From the NCBI GenBank assembly GCA_000158135.1, contig DS999531.1:576775-640774 (forward strand): a stretch of 64,000 bases of DNA, read 5' to 3'. The stretch's first letter is position 1; each line of letters begins with the position of its first letter. The position numbers were made by a program, and so were the translations under genes. The notes under the pieces were generated by a model that searched no databases, was not told the DNA's origin, and worked only from the letters and a program-made list of their open reading frames with translations. This stretch comes from Rhodobacteraceae bacterium KLH11 (lineage in GTDB: Bacteria > Pseudomonadota > Alphaproteobacteria > Rhodobacterales > Rhodobacteraceae). Of the stretch, positions 48,135-57,841 are shown in pieces.

Positions 48135-48433
48135 ATCCGTGTCTCCTGTTTAAGTGCTGCCCACGTGGATGCGGCAGCCCGGCATCGTCGTCTGTATCGA
48201 TAGACTGAGCGCCGTAGAAGGAGACAGTAGGTCGAAATAGAGAAACGTAAGCATCTTGCATATGGCACCGAGTCAGGCGTGTGACAAGAGAGATTGTATG
48301 TTTTGTACAAGGGTTTGAGCGGCAATCTTCCGTTTTGTACAGGAATCCGCCGAAAGGTTTAGCTATCGCTTGGGCACCTTTTGATACCAGACAGTTATGG
48401 CCATGCGATGTGTTTTTGCAATTGCAGAACCTG
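48135..48433 (-). promoter_or_regulatory. Long upstream region of cspA
   Basis: About 300 gene-free bases. It contains two copies of TTTTGTACA (48301-48309 and 48333-48341), 32 bases or three helical turns apart, i.e. TGTACAAAA boxes on the coding strand of cspA. They could be activator or repressor sites for cspA; the long 5' UTR resembles the cold-responsive leaders of csp mRNAs. No further gene seen. Confidence 0.4.
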
Positions 48434-49093
48434 TTACCCCCCGACCCGATCCGCCAGTGAGATGACGGAAGGCCCCAACATATCAACGATCAGCGCCACA
48501 CCCCGGGCGTTGGGGTGTATCCCATCAGGCTGCATATATTGCCGCGCCGCCTGCGGGTCACCATCGGCCGCAAGACCTGAAAAAAAGCTGTCGACATAAA
48601 GCGTGCCAAATTGCTGTGCCAGTTCCGGATAGATGGTATCGAAACTCTGTTTATATTCGATGCCATAGTTGCCCGGTGCCTGCATTCCGATCAACAGAAC
48701 CTCAATATTGGCCGCGTCAGCGGCGCTCAGGATCATCTCAAGATTGGCGCGGGAAACATCTGGATCAATGCCACGCAACAGGTCGTTTCCGCCCAGCGCC
48801 ACGATCATGGCGTCTACCTCGGGCGTCAGCGTCCAATTCACCCGGGCCGCGCCTCCGGCGGTTGTGTCACCGGACACACCGGCATTGATCAGATGAACCT
48901 CTGCGCCTTGGTCCTGCAACCAGCGCTGCAATTGCGGGACAAACCCGTCCTGTTCAGGCAGACCATAGCCTTGCGTCAGAGAATCACCCAACGCGGCGAT
49001 GATCACCGGTTCGGCCGCCACTGCAAAACTGCAAAAAATCAATGCACCAGACAGCAAAGCCTTGCGCAGTTTCCGTTTCACGCCATATGCCAA
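48434..49093 (-). CDS. tesA: TesA-type SGNH esterase/thioesterase
   Basis: 219 residues. Signal peptide (RKLRKALLSGALIFCSFAVAAEP). SGNH blocks: GDSLTQGYG (nucleophile Ser), AGVSGDT (Gly), GGNDLLRGI (Asn), and DGIHPNARG (Asp/His). Broad acyl-ester hydrolase in the periplasm. Divergent from ybbA-ybbP, the same order as E. coli tesA/ybbAP, an old conserved neighbourhood. Confidence 0.95.
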   Translation of the reverse strand: MAYGVKRKLRKALLSGALIFCSFAVAAEPVIIAALGDSLTQGYGLPEQDGFVPQLQRWLQDQGAEVHLINAGVSGDTTAGGAARVNWTLTPEVDAMIVALGGNDLLRGIDPDVSRANLEMILSAADAANIEVLLIGMQAPGNYGIEYKQSFDTIYPELAQQFGTLYVDSFFSGLAADGDPQAARQYMQPDGIHPNARGVALIVDMLGPSVISLADRVGG

Positions 49094-49123
49094 TGAACTG
49101 TACCCCCACCAATGGGCTTATCG

Positions 49124-49819
49124 ATGACAACACCCGTTCTTACCCTCCAAGATGCTGCTTTATCACTGGATGGCAATGCCGGGCGGGTGGATATCTTGCA
49201 TAACATCTCTTTGACCGTTCAGCAGGGCGAGACGCTGGGGCTGATCGGGCCATCCGGTTCCGGAAAATCCTCTCTGCTGATGTTGATGGGGGGGCTTGAG
49301 CAGGCAAGCCAGGGCCGCGTGCATGCTCTGGGCCATGACCTGACCGGGATGGATGAGGATGCGCTGGCCCGGTTCAGACGGGATGCAATGGGGGTGGTGT
49401 TTCAGAACTTCCACCTGATCCCGACGATGACCGCATTGGAAAATGTCGCCACCCCGCTTGAGCTGGCCGGGCACAGGGATGCTTTTGAGCGCGCAGGTGC
49501 CGAGCTGGAGGCCGTGGGCCTGTCGCATCGGCGCGATCACTATCCGGCGCAACTATCGGGGGGTGAGCAGCAGCGAGTGGCGCTGGCCCGGGCCTCGGCC
49601 CCGCGACCGCAATTGCTGCTGGCCGATGAGCCCACCGGTAATCTCGATGAAACCAACGGGGCCGCGATCATCGACCTGCTGTTCGGGCTGCGCGACCGGC
49701 ATGGGGCAACTCTGGTCCTGGTCACCCACAGCCATACGCTGGCGCAGAAATGCGACCGCGTGGTGCGATTGCGCGATGGTCGCATCGCCGAGGATAACAG
49801 GCGCGAGGCCGCCGAATGA
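49124..49819 (+). CDS. ybbA: YbbA-type ABC ATPase
   Basis: 231 residues from ATG 49124 (a second Met at 49112 is possible). Walker A GPSGSGKSS, signature LSGGEQQR, Walker B LLLADEPTGNLDE and H-loop VTHS. LolD/MacB-like class; its partner is the FtsX-type permease encoded next, with the stop overlapping its start by ATGA. Probably moves a lipid or lipoprotein out of the inner membrane. Confidence 0.93.
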   Translation: MTTPVLTLQDAALSLDGNAGRVDILHNISLTVQQGETLGLIGPSGSGKSSLLMLMGGLEQASQGRVHALGHDLTGMDEDALARFRRDAMGVVFQNFHLIPTMTALENVATPLELAGHRDAFERAGAELEAVGLSHRRDHYPAQLSGGEQQRVALARASAPRPQLLLADEPTGNLDETNGAAIIDLLFGLRDRHGATLVLVTHSHTLAQKCDRVVRLRDGRIAEDNRREAAE

Positions 49820-52344
49820 GCCTGCGTCAGGCCGGGCGATTGGCGCGGCGCGAACTGCGCGGCGGGCTGCGCGGATTTCGGGTGTTTCTGGCCTGTCTGG
49901 CTTTGGGTGTGGCTGCGATTGCCGCTGTGGGTTCGGTCCGGCAGGCCATCCAGACGGGATTGACGCAGGAAGGGGCGGCGCTGCTGGGTGGCGATGCCCA
50001 GCTGGAATTCACCTATCGCTTTGCTGACGCGCAAGAGCGTGCATGGATGGAAGACACCGCACAAGCGGTATCGGAAGTTGTCGATTTCCGCTCGATGGCC
50101 GTTACCGGCGACGGGGCAAACACCCAGCGCGGTCTGACACAGGTCAAGGCCGTGGACGCGGCTTATCCGCTGCTGGGCACCGTGCGCCTGAGCCCAGATA
50201 TGCCTCTGACCGAGGCTTTTGCGGGTACGGACGGGCAGCCCGGCGCAGTCATGGCCCCTGCCCTGATCGAGCGTCTGAACCTGTCGGTCGGCGATCAGTT
50301 CACCCTTGGCACGCAACCCTTTGTTCTGATGGCGGCGCTGGATCATGAACCGGATGGTGCGGCGGACGGGTTCACGCTGGGCCCGCGCACATTGGTGCGA
50401 ACCGAGGATCTGAATGGCTCGGGTCTGCTGGCGCCGGGTACGTTGTTTTCGACCAAATACAGGCTGGACCTGCCACAGAATTCGCCGCTGGAGACCATAT
50501 CCGCGCAGGCAGGGCAGGCTTTCGACGGCACCGGTATGCGCTGGACCGATGCCCGGAATGGTGCGCCGGGCATATCCGAATTTGTCGGTCGCCTCAGCGC
50601 GTTTCTTGTGCTTGTGGGCCTGTCCGGGCTGGCGGTTGGCGGGATCGGCATCTCTGCCGCCGTGCGCGCCTATCTGGCCCGGAAGACGGAAACGATTGCG
50701 ACGCTGCGCACGCTGGGCGCGGATCGGGTCACGATCTTCCAAACCTACATGATCCAGATTGCCGTTCTGTCCGGTATCGGCATCGTCGCAGGCCTGTTTC
50801 TGGGCGCAATGATACCGCTGACGCTGGCCCCGGTCATCGAGACGCGCCTGCCGGTGCCTGCAGTGTTTTCGCTATATCCTCAGCCACTTGTCGAGGCGGC
50901 GCTCTACGGCGTGTTAACCGCATTTCTATTCACGCTCTGGCCGCTGGCCAGAACCGAGGAGGTCCGCGCCGCAACCCTGTTTCGCGATGCGCTGTCATCG
51001 GCGCGCGCACTTCCCCGCATGCGGTATGTGATTGCAACAGCACTGGGCCTTGGGCTTTTGATCAGCGCCGCAGCCTGGTTCAACGGGTCGGTCCGGTTAA
51101 CCCTGTGGACCAGCGCTGGATTGGCGGCGGCGCTGGCCCTGCTGACGCTTGCGTCCTTCGGCATTCGCATATTGGCGAGGGCGGGAACCTCATGGGCCCG
51201 GGGTCATCCGGCTTTGCGGTGGGCATTGTCCGCAATCTCGGACCCGCGCGAGGGCGCGGCATCGGTGGTTCTGTCACTGGGGCTGGGATTGTCGGTCCTC
51301 GCCGCGGTGGGTCAGATTGACGGCACCTTGCGCAATGCAATTGCAGGAAACCTGCCCGAGGTCGCGCCCTCCTATTTCTTCGTGGACATCCAGAAGGATC
51401 AGATGCCGGGGTTCAGCGCCCGCCTCGATACCGATCCCGCCGTCAGCCGGGTTGAAAGCGCACCGATGCTGCGCGGGATCATCACGCAGATCAACGGTCA
51501 GCCCGCAGGCGAGGTTGCTGGTGATCACTGGGTTCTGGAAGGCGATCGGGGTGTGACCTATTCCGCGCGGCCACCCCAAAACACCCGCGTCACCGCTGGC
51601 GATTGGTGGCCGGATGATTACGCAGGCCCCCCGCAGGTCAGCTTTGCGGCTGAAGAGGCTGCCGAGATGGGCCTGAAGCTGGGGGATAAGTTGACGGTGA
51701 ATATTCTGGGCCGTGATATCACGGCAGAACTCACGTCGCTGCGCGAGGTTGATTTCTCGACAGCGGGGATCGGGTTTATCATGTCGATGAACCCCTCGGC
51801 GCTGGCCGGTGCGCCGCACAGCTTTATCGCAACCGTCTATGCCGAAGAACAGGCCGAGGCCGCCATTCTGCGCGATCTTGCGGGGCAATTTCCCAACATC
51901 ACCGCCATTCGGGTTCGCGATGCAATTGATCGGGTCTCGGGCCTGCTGGCCGGGCTGGCTGCTGCCACGTCCTATGGCGCAGGTGTGTCCTTGCTGACCG
52001 GGTTTCTGGTACTCATCGGAGCCGCTGCTGCAGGTGAGCCCGCCCGGCGATACGAGGCGGCGGTTCTCAAGACGCTGGGGGCCAACCGGCACCGCATATT
52101 GCAAAGCTTTGCATTGCGCGCTGCCCTGCTGGGGGCAGCAGCCGGATGTGTCGCCTTGCTGACCGGCATTCTGGGCGGCTGGGCCGTGGCCACCTATATC
52201 TTCGATACCCGCTTTTCGGTCATCTGGCCCTCGGCGCTAGGCATCGTCGTTGCAGGCATCGGCGTGACCCTGGGCGCAGGGATGGTGTTTGCGTTGCGGC
52301 CACTCTCGGTCCGGCCTGCGCGCATATTGCGCGCCAGCGACTGA
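49816..52344 (+). CDS. ybbP: FtsX/MacB-type permease YbbP
   Basis: 842 residues with ten predicted membrane segments and two large periplasmic loops, the FtsX-like repeat doubled (helix set around residues 260-430 and 710-830). It resembles YbbP of E. coli, the partner of YbbA. Together with tesA this locus could extract lipids or a lysophospholipase product; known only by analogy. ATGA coupling to ybbA. Confidence 0.93.
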   Translation: MSLRQAGRLARRELRGGLRGFRVFLACLALGVAAIAAVGSVRQAIQTGLTQEGAALLGGDAQLEFTYRFADAQERAWMEDTAQAVSEVVDFRSMAVTGDGANTQRGLTQVKAVDAAYPLLGTVRLSPDMPLTEAFAGTDGQPGAVMAPALIERLNLSVGDQFTLGTQPFVLMAALDHEPDGAADGFTLGPRTLVRTEDLNGSGLLAPGTLFSTKYRLDLPQNSPLETISAQAGQAFDGTGMRWTDARNGAPGISEFVGRLSAFLVLVGLSGLAVGGIGISAAVRAYLARKTETIATLRTLGADRVTIFQTYMIQIAVLSGIGIVAGLFLGAMIPLTLAPVIETRLPVPAVFSLYPQPLVEAALYGVLTAFLFTLWPLARTEEVRAATLFRDALSSARALPRMRYVIATALGLGLLISAAAWFNGSVRLTLWTSAGLAAALALLTLASFGIRILARAGTSWARGHPALRWALSAISDPREGAASVVLSLGLGLSVLAAVGQIDGTLRNAIAGNLPEVAPSYFFVDIQKDQMPGFSARLDTDPAVSRVESAPMLRGIITQINGQPAGEVAGDHWVLEGDRGVTYSARPPQNTRVTAGDWWPDDYAGPPQVSFAAEEAAEMGLKLGDKLTVNILGRDITAELTSLREVDFSTAGIGFIMSMNPSALAGAPHSFIATVYAEEQAEAAILRDLAGQFPNITAIRVRDAIDRVSGLLAGLAAATSYGAGVSLLTGFLVLIGAAAAGEPARRYEAAVLKTLGANRHRILQSFALRAALLGAAAGCVALLTGILGGWAVATYIFDTRFSVIWPSALGIVVAGIGVTLGAGMVFALRPLSVRPARILRASD

Positions 52345-52346
52345 TC

Positions 52347-52793
52347 CTACCGCGCGCAGGCCACCGGCTGCAGAATACGCAACAGGTTGTCGTTGTCACA
52401 GATCAGAGCATCCAGCGTGATGTCATCCAGAGAGGCATAAAACACCTCGGCCGCGTCCTGCAGGGCCAACCGCAACCGGCAGGCGTCGGTCAGCGGGCAG
52501 GTGTTGTCAGCATCGGCAAAACACTCGGCTATCGGCAGCGCGCCTTCAACGTGGCGAAACACCGATCCGATTCTGATCTGATCCGCAGCACGCGCCAATA
52601 CCGTGCCACCGTTGCGGCCCCGCTGGGTACTGAGGTAATCCAGCTGGCTGAGCTGGTTGATCACCTGCGCCAGATGATTTTCCGAGATGTTGCAAACCTC
52701 GGCGATCTCGGCCTTTGTCACCAGCCGGTCGGGGTGCGCCGCGCAGTACATCAAGACACGCACCGCAATATTCGTCCGTTTGGTGATCCGCAT
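52347..52793 (-). CDS. Rrf2-family regulator, NsrR/RirA-like
   Basis: 148 residues from ATG 52793. N-terminal winged helix (TKRTNIAVRVLMYCAAHPDRLVTKAEIAEVCNISENHLAQVINQLSQLDYLSTQRGRNGG). Three cysteines in CX7CX5C form an Fe-S cluster: CFADADNTCPLTDAC. The spacing and RGRNGG resemble RirA and NsrR; the helix text is closer to NsrR (NO sensing) from memory. The gene sits alone, divergent from the GGCT-like gene. Targets not identifiable. Confidence 0.87.
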   Translation of the reverse strand: MRITKRTNIAVRVLMYCAAHPDRLVTKAEIAEVCNISENHLAQVINQLSQLDYLSTQRGRNGGTVLARAADQIRIGSVFRHVEGALPIAECFADADNTCPLTDACRLRLALQDAAEVFYASLDDITLDALICDNDNLLRILQPVACAR

Positions 52794-52887
52794 GAGGGCC
52801 TCCCGTATCTCACGATGAAGCCTTATTGCATGTCTCGTAAAAAGACTGTTTGACATACATCAATGATCACCAAAGGACATGGCCCGC

Positions 52888-53457
52888 ATGGCAGACCCCT
52901 ATTTCTTCGGCTATGGCAGCCTGGTAAACCTGTCGACGCATGATTTCCCCGACCCGCGCCCGGCACGTCTGAAGGGCTGGCGCCGCGCGTGGCGGCACAC
53001 CGATCTGCGCCCGGTCGCGTTCCTGACCGCTGTGCCGGATTCGGCCTCCGAGATCGATGGCATGATCGCCCATGTACCGAAAAACGACTGGGTCGCGCTG
53101 GACAAACGCGAATGGGCCTATGACCGTATCCCGGCCACGCAATCGGTCACACATCCTCTGACCCGGGATGTTGACATCGCCGTCTACGCCGTCCCGCATC
53201 ACAAGCAAACCGCTGCAAATGCGCGGCACCCGCTGCTGCTCAGCTATATCGACGTCGTCGTGCAGGGATATCTCCGCGCGTTCGGTCGCGACGGGGCCGA
53301 TCGCTTCTTCGCCACCACCGATGGTTGGGGCGCCCCCATCCTGAACGACCGGGCCGAACCGCGCTATCCTCGCCATCAGCAGCTGAGATCCGACGAAACA
53401 GATTTCGTCGATGACCGCCTGACCCGCCTGTCAGCCAAAATCATCCAAACAACCTAA
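52888..53457 (+). CDS. Gamma-glutamylcyclotransferase-like protein
   Basis: 189 residues from ATG 52888. GGCT fold signature YFFGYGSLVN (residues ~5-14). A central ALDKREWAYDRI glutamate is the likely catalytic acid. ChaC/GGCT enzymes cleave gamma-glutamyl peptides such as glutathione. Followed by a hairpin and short repeat. Function inferred from the fold only. Confidence 0.8.
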   Translation: MADPYFFGYGSLVNLSTHDFPDPRPARLKGWRRAWRHTDLRPVAFLTAVPDSASEIDGMIAHVPKNDWVALDKREWAYDRIPATQSVTHPLTRDVDIAVYAVPHHKQTAANARHPLLLSYIDVVVQGYLRAFGRDGADRFFATTDGWGAPILNDRAEPRYPRHQQLRSDETDFVDDRLTRLSAKIIQTT

Positions 53458-53460
53458 AAC

Positions 53461-53488
53461 AGGGGCAGACATTCGCGCCCGCCCCTTC
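53461..53488 (+). terminator. Hairpin after GGCT-like gene
   Basis: GGGGC (53462 region) pairs with GCCCC before TTCTTCTG on the plus strand, ending the GGCT-like transcript. The stem is short with a longer loop. Confidence 0.45.
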
Positions 53489-53493
53489 TTCTG

Positions 53494-53530
53494 TTCAAAA
53501 ATACCTCCGCCGGAGGCTGCGCCGTCAGGC
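53494..53530. repeat. Short GC-rich palindromic repeat
   Basis: AAAATACCTCCGCCGGAGGCTGCGCC contains CCTCCG/CGGAGG. A variant, in reverse orientation, lies at about 54945-54985 (CTTCGGCGAGAGTATTTGTCAAAAGATGAA). Both flank gltX and belong to the short ...AATACTC(C/T)CGCCGGAGG... family often seen near Rhodobacteraceae gene ends. Confidence 0.5.
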
Positions 53531-53538
53531 GCATTCCA

Positions 53539-54864
53539 TCAGGCGCGCGCGCGGATCACCTGCAGCAGCGGCAACAAGGTCGCCATCTCCGGCCCGCGCT
53601 CCATCCCGGTCAGCGCCTTGCGCAAGGGCATGAACAACCCCTTGCCTTTCCGACCCGTCGTCTCTTTCACTGCTTTCGTCCAAATGCCCCAGGTGTCCCC
53701 GTCATATGGGCCTTCTGGCAGCAGTTCTATGGCCTGCGCGATGAAGGCGCGATCCTCATCGGCGATCAGAGGTTCAGCCCCGTCGCGGCACAATTCCCAC
53801 CATCCTTTGAGGTCAGCAAGTGTGGTGATGTTCTCGCGGGCCATCGTCCAGAAGGGTGCCGCCAGGTCTGCCGGAACGCCCGCCGCTGCAACAGCGTCAG
53901 CTACATCGGCCAGAGGCAGCGATTGCAGGTGCTTTGCGGTCAACGGGAACAGATCCTGCACGTCAAACTTGGTCGGGGCCGCGCCAAAGCGTGTCACATC
54001 GAACCCATCGATGAGTTCGGCCATATCCGCACGCAGCTCAACCGGATCAGACGAGCCCAGACGGGCCATCAGACTCAGCAAGGCCATGGGCTGCACGCCC
54101 TGTTCGCGCAGATCACGCAGGGCCAGCGTGCCCAGACGTTTCGACAGCGCCTCGCCCTGCGGGCCGGTCAGCAGCGAATGATGCGCAAAGCGCGGGCAGT
54201 TCCCGCCCAGCGCTTCGATGATCTGAATCTGCGTCGCCGTATTGGTCACATGATCCGAACCGCGCACCACATCGGTCACGCCCATCTCGGTATCGTCCAC
54301 GACTGATGCGATCGTATAAAGAACCTGCCCGTCCCCCCGGATCAGCACCGGATCAGAGACCGAAGCCGCATCAATTGAGATATCGCCCAGAATACCATCG
54401 GCCCACTCGATCCGCTCATGATCCAGCTTGAAGCGCCAGACACCGTTGCCGCGTTCGGCGCGCAGGGCGTCTTTCTCGGGCTGGCTCAGGCTCAGGGCGG
54501 CGCGGTCATAAACCGGCGGTTTGCCCATGTTGAGCTGCTTCTTGCGCTTGAGGTCCAGCTCAGTGGGTGTCTCAAACGCTTCATAGAACCGGCCCATCGC
54601 GCGTAGTTTATCGGCGGCTTCGGCGTAGCGATCCAGACGCTCGGACTGGCGCTCAACCCGGTTCCAATGCAGACCCAGCCACTCCAGATCCTGCTTGATC
54701 GCGTCGACATATTCTTCCTTCGACCGCTCGGGGTCGGTGTCGTCGATGCGCAGGATGAAGGTGCCGCCTGCCTTGCGGGCGATCAGGTAGTTCATCAAAG
54801 CGGTGCGCAGGTTGCCCACATGGATGTAACCGGTGGGTGACGGGGCAAAACGGGTGGTGGTCAT
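53539..54864 (-). CDS. gltX: Glutamate--tRNA ligase
   Basis: 441 residues; class I synthetase charging tRNA-Glu (and in some organisms tRNA-Gln for amidation). HIGH-type FAPSPTGYIHVGNLRTALMN (5-24), KMSKS-type ALSKRLG. Bacterial anticodon-binding domain at the C-terminus is shorter than E. coli. A shorter variant is typical of one of two GltX copies in alphaproteobacteria. RBS GGAGAT upstream of ATG 54864. Confidence 0.95.
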   Translation of the reverse strand: MTTTRFAPSPTGYIHVGNLRTALMNYLIARKAGGTFILRIDDTDPERSKEEYVDAIKQDLEWLGLHWNRVERQSERLDRYAEAADKLRAMGRFYEAFETPTELDLKRKKQLNMGKPPVYDRAALSLSQPEKDALRAERGNGVWRFKLDHERIEWADGILGDISIDAASVSDPVLIRGDGQVLYTIASVVDDTEMGVTDVVRGSDHVTNTATQIQIIEALGGNCPRFAHHSLLTGPQGEALSKRLGTLALRDLREQGVQPMALLSLMARLGSSDPVELRADMAELIDGFDVTRFGAAPTKFDVQDLFPLTAKHLQSLPLADVADAVAAAGVPADLAAPFWTMARENITTLADLKGWWELCRDGAEPLIADEDRAFIAQAIELLPEGPYDGDTWGIWTKAVKETTGRKGKGLFMPLRKALTGMERGPEMATLLPLLQVIRARA

Positions 54865-55157
54865 GGGTATCTCCTGTTGGCGCGGCTCTTGTCACAGGAC
54901 GGGCGTTTTGTCCAGCAGATGGCGGAGAACGCACCTGAGCGGCGCGTGCCTTCGGCGAGAGTATTTGTCAAAAGATGAAGCGGGCAGGTGCTCAGCACTC
55001 ATCCGCTTACGGGGTCGGGTTTTTTGCCCGGATCGCGGCAAAACAAAAATTAACACGTAATGTTCACCCACGCGAGTTAAGGGCTGGATTAATATACTGG
55101 CGCGCTAGATTGACAGATCTACCTCTACCACTGGCGTCCTGACAGGGAGACACAGAC

Positions 55158-56090
55158 ATGACCATCAAATTGACACGCAGAGCGGCCTTGGGTGCCGCAG
55201 CCGCATTACCCTTTGCATCCGCAGCTGCGCCGGTATTGGCGGCGACTGAACAGACCAAGGCGAATTCGACGATCGCCAAGTCCTTCCAATTGGGCGATTT
55301 CACCGTGACCACTTTGCTGGATGGCAGCCTGCCGCGCGACGATGCGCAGGAGATTTTCGGAGGCGGCGCCTCGGACGCAGAGTTCGCGCAAGTTTCTGCC
55401 GACAACTTCATCTCACCCAGTGTCGCGCAGTTTTTCTTTACACCGACGCTGGTCAATACCGGGTCCGAGCTTGTGCTGTTCGATACCGGGCTTGGGCAGG
55501 GCGGCATTCAGGCTGCGCTGGCGGATGCAGGCGTAACCCCGGATCAGATTGATGTGGTGGTTCTGACCCATATGCATCCCGACCATATCGGCGGGATGAC
55601 CACAAACGGCGCGCCGACCTTTGCCAACGCGCGCTATGTCACGGCGGCGCCTGAGTATGATTTCTGGGCGGCGCAGGATGCGGGTAACCGCGTCGGCGAT
55701 CTGGTGGCTGAGAAAGTCACGCCTCTGGCCGAGAAGATGAGCTTCATCGGGGACGGCGGCGAGGTTGCGGGCGGCATCACGGGTGTCGCGGCCTTCGGAC
55801 ATACTCCGGGTCATATGGTTTATCATCTGGAAAGCAATGGGCAGCGTCTGGTTCTGACTGCGGATCTGGCCAACCATTATGTCTGGTCCTTCGCGCATCC
55901 CGATTGGGAAGTGCGGTTCGACATGGACAAAGCCGCGGCCACAGCCTCGCGCCGCAATGTGCTGGGCATGCTGGCGGCTGACAAGGTGCCGATGATCGGC
56001 TATCACATGCCCTTCCCCGCTGCCGGATTTGTCGAAACCCGCGGCGACGGGTTCCGGTTCGTCCCGGTCAGCTATCAGATGATGGGCTAA
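55158..56090 (+). CDS. Tat-exported MBL-fold hydrolase
   Basis: 310 residues. Twin-arginine signal (LTRRAALGAAAALPFASAAAPVLA). Metallo-beta-lactamase metal motif THMHPDHIGG (His, His, Asp, His), second half FGHTPGHMVYHLESNG and LTADLANHYV. It belongs to the lactonase/glyoxalase-like group; substrate not readable. It is convergent with the oxidase gene that ends four bases away. Confidence 0.9.
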   Translation: MTIKLTRRAALGAAAALPFASAAAPVLAATEQTKANSTIAKSFQLGDFTVTTLLDGSLPRDDAQEIFGGGASDAEFAQVSADNFISPSVAQFFFTPTLVNTGSELVLFDTGLGQGGIQAALADAGVTPDQIDVVVLTHMHPDHIGGMTTNGAPTFANARYVTAAPEYDFWAAQDAGNRVGDLVAEKVTPLAEKMSFIGDGGEVAGGITGVAAFGHTPGHMVYHLESNGQRLVLTADLANHYVWSFAHPDWEVRFDMDKAAATASRRNVLGMLAADKVPMIGYHMPFPAAGFVETRGDGFRFVPVSYQMMG

Positions 56091-56093
56091 ACC

Positions 56094-57425
56094 TTAATAT
56101 CCGGCGTCCGGCCGCACAGCTGAGCCATCCGTGAAACGGGACAGGCGAAAGGCGGCCGGATCAACACAGGCTTCGGTCTGCATCACCAGATCAGCCACCA
56201 ATCGGCCCGCACCCGGGCCGATACCAAACCCGTGGCCGGAAAACCCGGTGGCAATATGCAGGCCCGGCATCTCATCAACGGCCGAGATGACCGGGATCGC
56301 ATCCGGGGTCACATCAATCATACCGGCCCAGCTTTGCACGATCTCGGCCCTGTCAAGAACTGGCATCGCCTTGCGGGCCTTCGCCCACACCCGCCGCAAC
56401 GCTTTTTGGGAAGGCTCGGGATCCAGGACCCGGCAATGTTCGAACGGGGTTACATCGGTTGGCAGCCACGTTCGATCCTGTTGCGCCTCGGTCAGCCAGC
56501 GGCGTGACAGGCGAAACCGCAGCGAGTGCCACTCATGACGGAATGCAGGCATAAACTGCAGGCCGAGGCGAAAACTGTCGGGGACGATATCGACTGTATT
56601 CTCGTGCCCTGAGGCAATGGTATAGCCCCCATCCGCACGCTTCCGGATGGCGAAATCATCTGACCAGAACGAGGTTTCGGGCCCCGGCTGAACCGGTGAA
56701 GTCCGCAACACGGTATTCAGCACCTTGAGCTGGGGCAGTGCGATCCCGGCATTGCCCGCAAACAGGCGCGACCATGCTCCGCCTGCCAGCACGACCTGAC
56801 TGCAGCGCACGCGGCCCCGTTCGGTGAAGACACCGGCGATCCGGCCTGCCTCAAGATCAACGCTTCGTACCGCGCACTGCGTCATGATCGTAGCCCCACG
56901 ATCCCGCGCGGCCTCGGCGATGGCGGGTGCCGCCCATTGCGGTTCGGCCCGCCCGTCCTGCGGCATGAAAAGCCCCGAGCGCAATTTCATCGTGTTGTCC
57001 GGCAGCAACCCGTCCAAATCCGGGCCTGATACCATCCGGCCCCCGGTTTGCAGCGTTTCGACATGGCGCAGCCAGCGCCTCAGGTTCTCGTCATCGCGCG
57101 TGCCCGAAGCCTCGAACAGAATCCCGGATTGCACATAGCCCGTGGCACGCCCAAGCCGCGCATCCAGCCCCTGCCAGATGCGGATGGCCTCGTGCATCAA
57201 AGGGATTTCACGCGGATCGCGCATGCCAAGCCGCACCCAGCCCCAGTTGCGCGAGCTTTGTTCGCCCGCGATGCGGCCTTTCTCGCACAGCAGCACGGAG
57301 ACGCCCCGCTCGGCGAGTTCCAGGGCAGTTGATACGCCAATAATTCCGCCGCCAATGACGACGACATCTACGTTTTTGGGAAGGTTGAGATCAGAGTCGA
57401 CAGGCGTCGGGGTCGGGCCAGGCAT
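56094..57425 (-). CDS. FAD-dependent D-amino-acid-type oxidase (DadA-like)
   Basis: 443 residues. FAD-binding Rossmann IGGGIIGVSTALELAERGVSVLLCEKG (about 21-50), then the DAO signature ENTVDIVPD... and C-terminal TPDAIPVISAVDEMPGLHIATGFSGHGFGIGPGAGRLVADL. Oxidises amines or D-amino acids in the DAO/glycine-oxidase superfamily. No partner genes for a specific substrate. Confidence 0.9.
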   Translation of the reverse strand: MPGPTPTPVDSDLNLPKNVDVVVIGGGIIGVSTALELAERGVSVLLCEKGRIAGEQSSRNWGWVRLGMRDPREIPLMHEAIRIWQGLDARLGRATGYVQSGILFEASGTRDDENLRRWLRHVETLQTGGRMVSGPDLDGLLPDNTMKLRSGLFMPQDGRAEPQWAAPAIAEAARDRGATIMTQCAVRSVDLEAGRIAGVFTERGRVRCSQVVLAGGAWSRLFAGNAGIALPQLKVLNTVLRTSPVQPGPETSFWSDDFAIRKRADGGYTIASGHENTVDIVPDSFRLGLQFMPAFRHEWHSLRFRLSRRWLTEAQQDRTWLPTDVTPFEHCRVLDPEPSQKALRRVWAKARKAMPVLDRAEIVQSWAGMIDVTPDAIPVISAVDEMPGLHIATGFSGHGFGIGPGAGRLVADLVMQTEACVDPAAFRLSRFTDGSAVRPDAGY

Positions 57426-57574
57426 TTACCACTCGGTACTAGGTCATCGGAGCGGTATCCAGCATGAGAACAGGCATGCTGACAATGCACAACCAGCGCG
57501 CATTCCGGCATCTGCCGGAACCTGTGGCCAATCGGCCAATACAAGATCAGTTCTGTGGCGTTCGGGCGTCCGGG

Positions 57575-57841
57575 TCAGGCCGCGCCAGACAGCTGCGCCC
57601 ATTTCTCACGCAACATCGCGCTAAGCCCCGCATCTGCTGCGGGCACCTCTTGCGGTTGCAAAACAGGAAATTCCGGACGCGACCGAGGACTATCTGATGC
57701 GAGCTGCACTGCCGGGGCCTCTTGGCTCAGAAGCTCTGCAATCGAGGCATCCAGCGCCTCTTCGTCCAGATCACGCGGAGGCGATTCCATTGTTTTCCAT
57801 TGCAACGGAGAATGAAGCGGCTTGTCATATCCATTCGTCAT
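57575..57841 (-). CDS. Small hypothetical protein
   Basis: 88 residues from ATG 57841 (AAGG upstream); a longer frame up to 58012 would begin with a hydrophobic stretch and lacks a ribosome site. Acidic, low-complexity, with a helical end (AMLREKWAQLSG). No family recognised. Alternatively a noncoding interval. Confidence 0.5.
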   Translation of the reverse strand: MTNGYDKPLHSPLQWKTMESPPRDLDEEALDASIAELLSQEAPAVQLASDSPRSRPEFPVLQPQEVPAADAGLSAMLREKWAQLSGAA

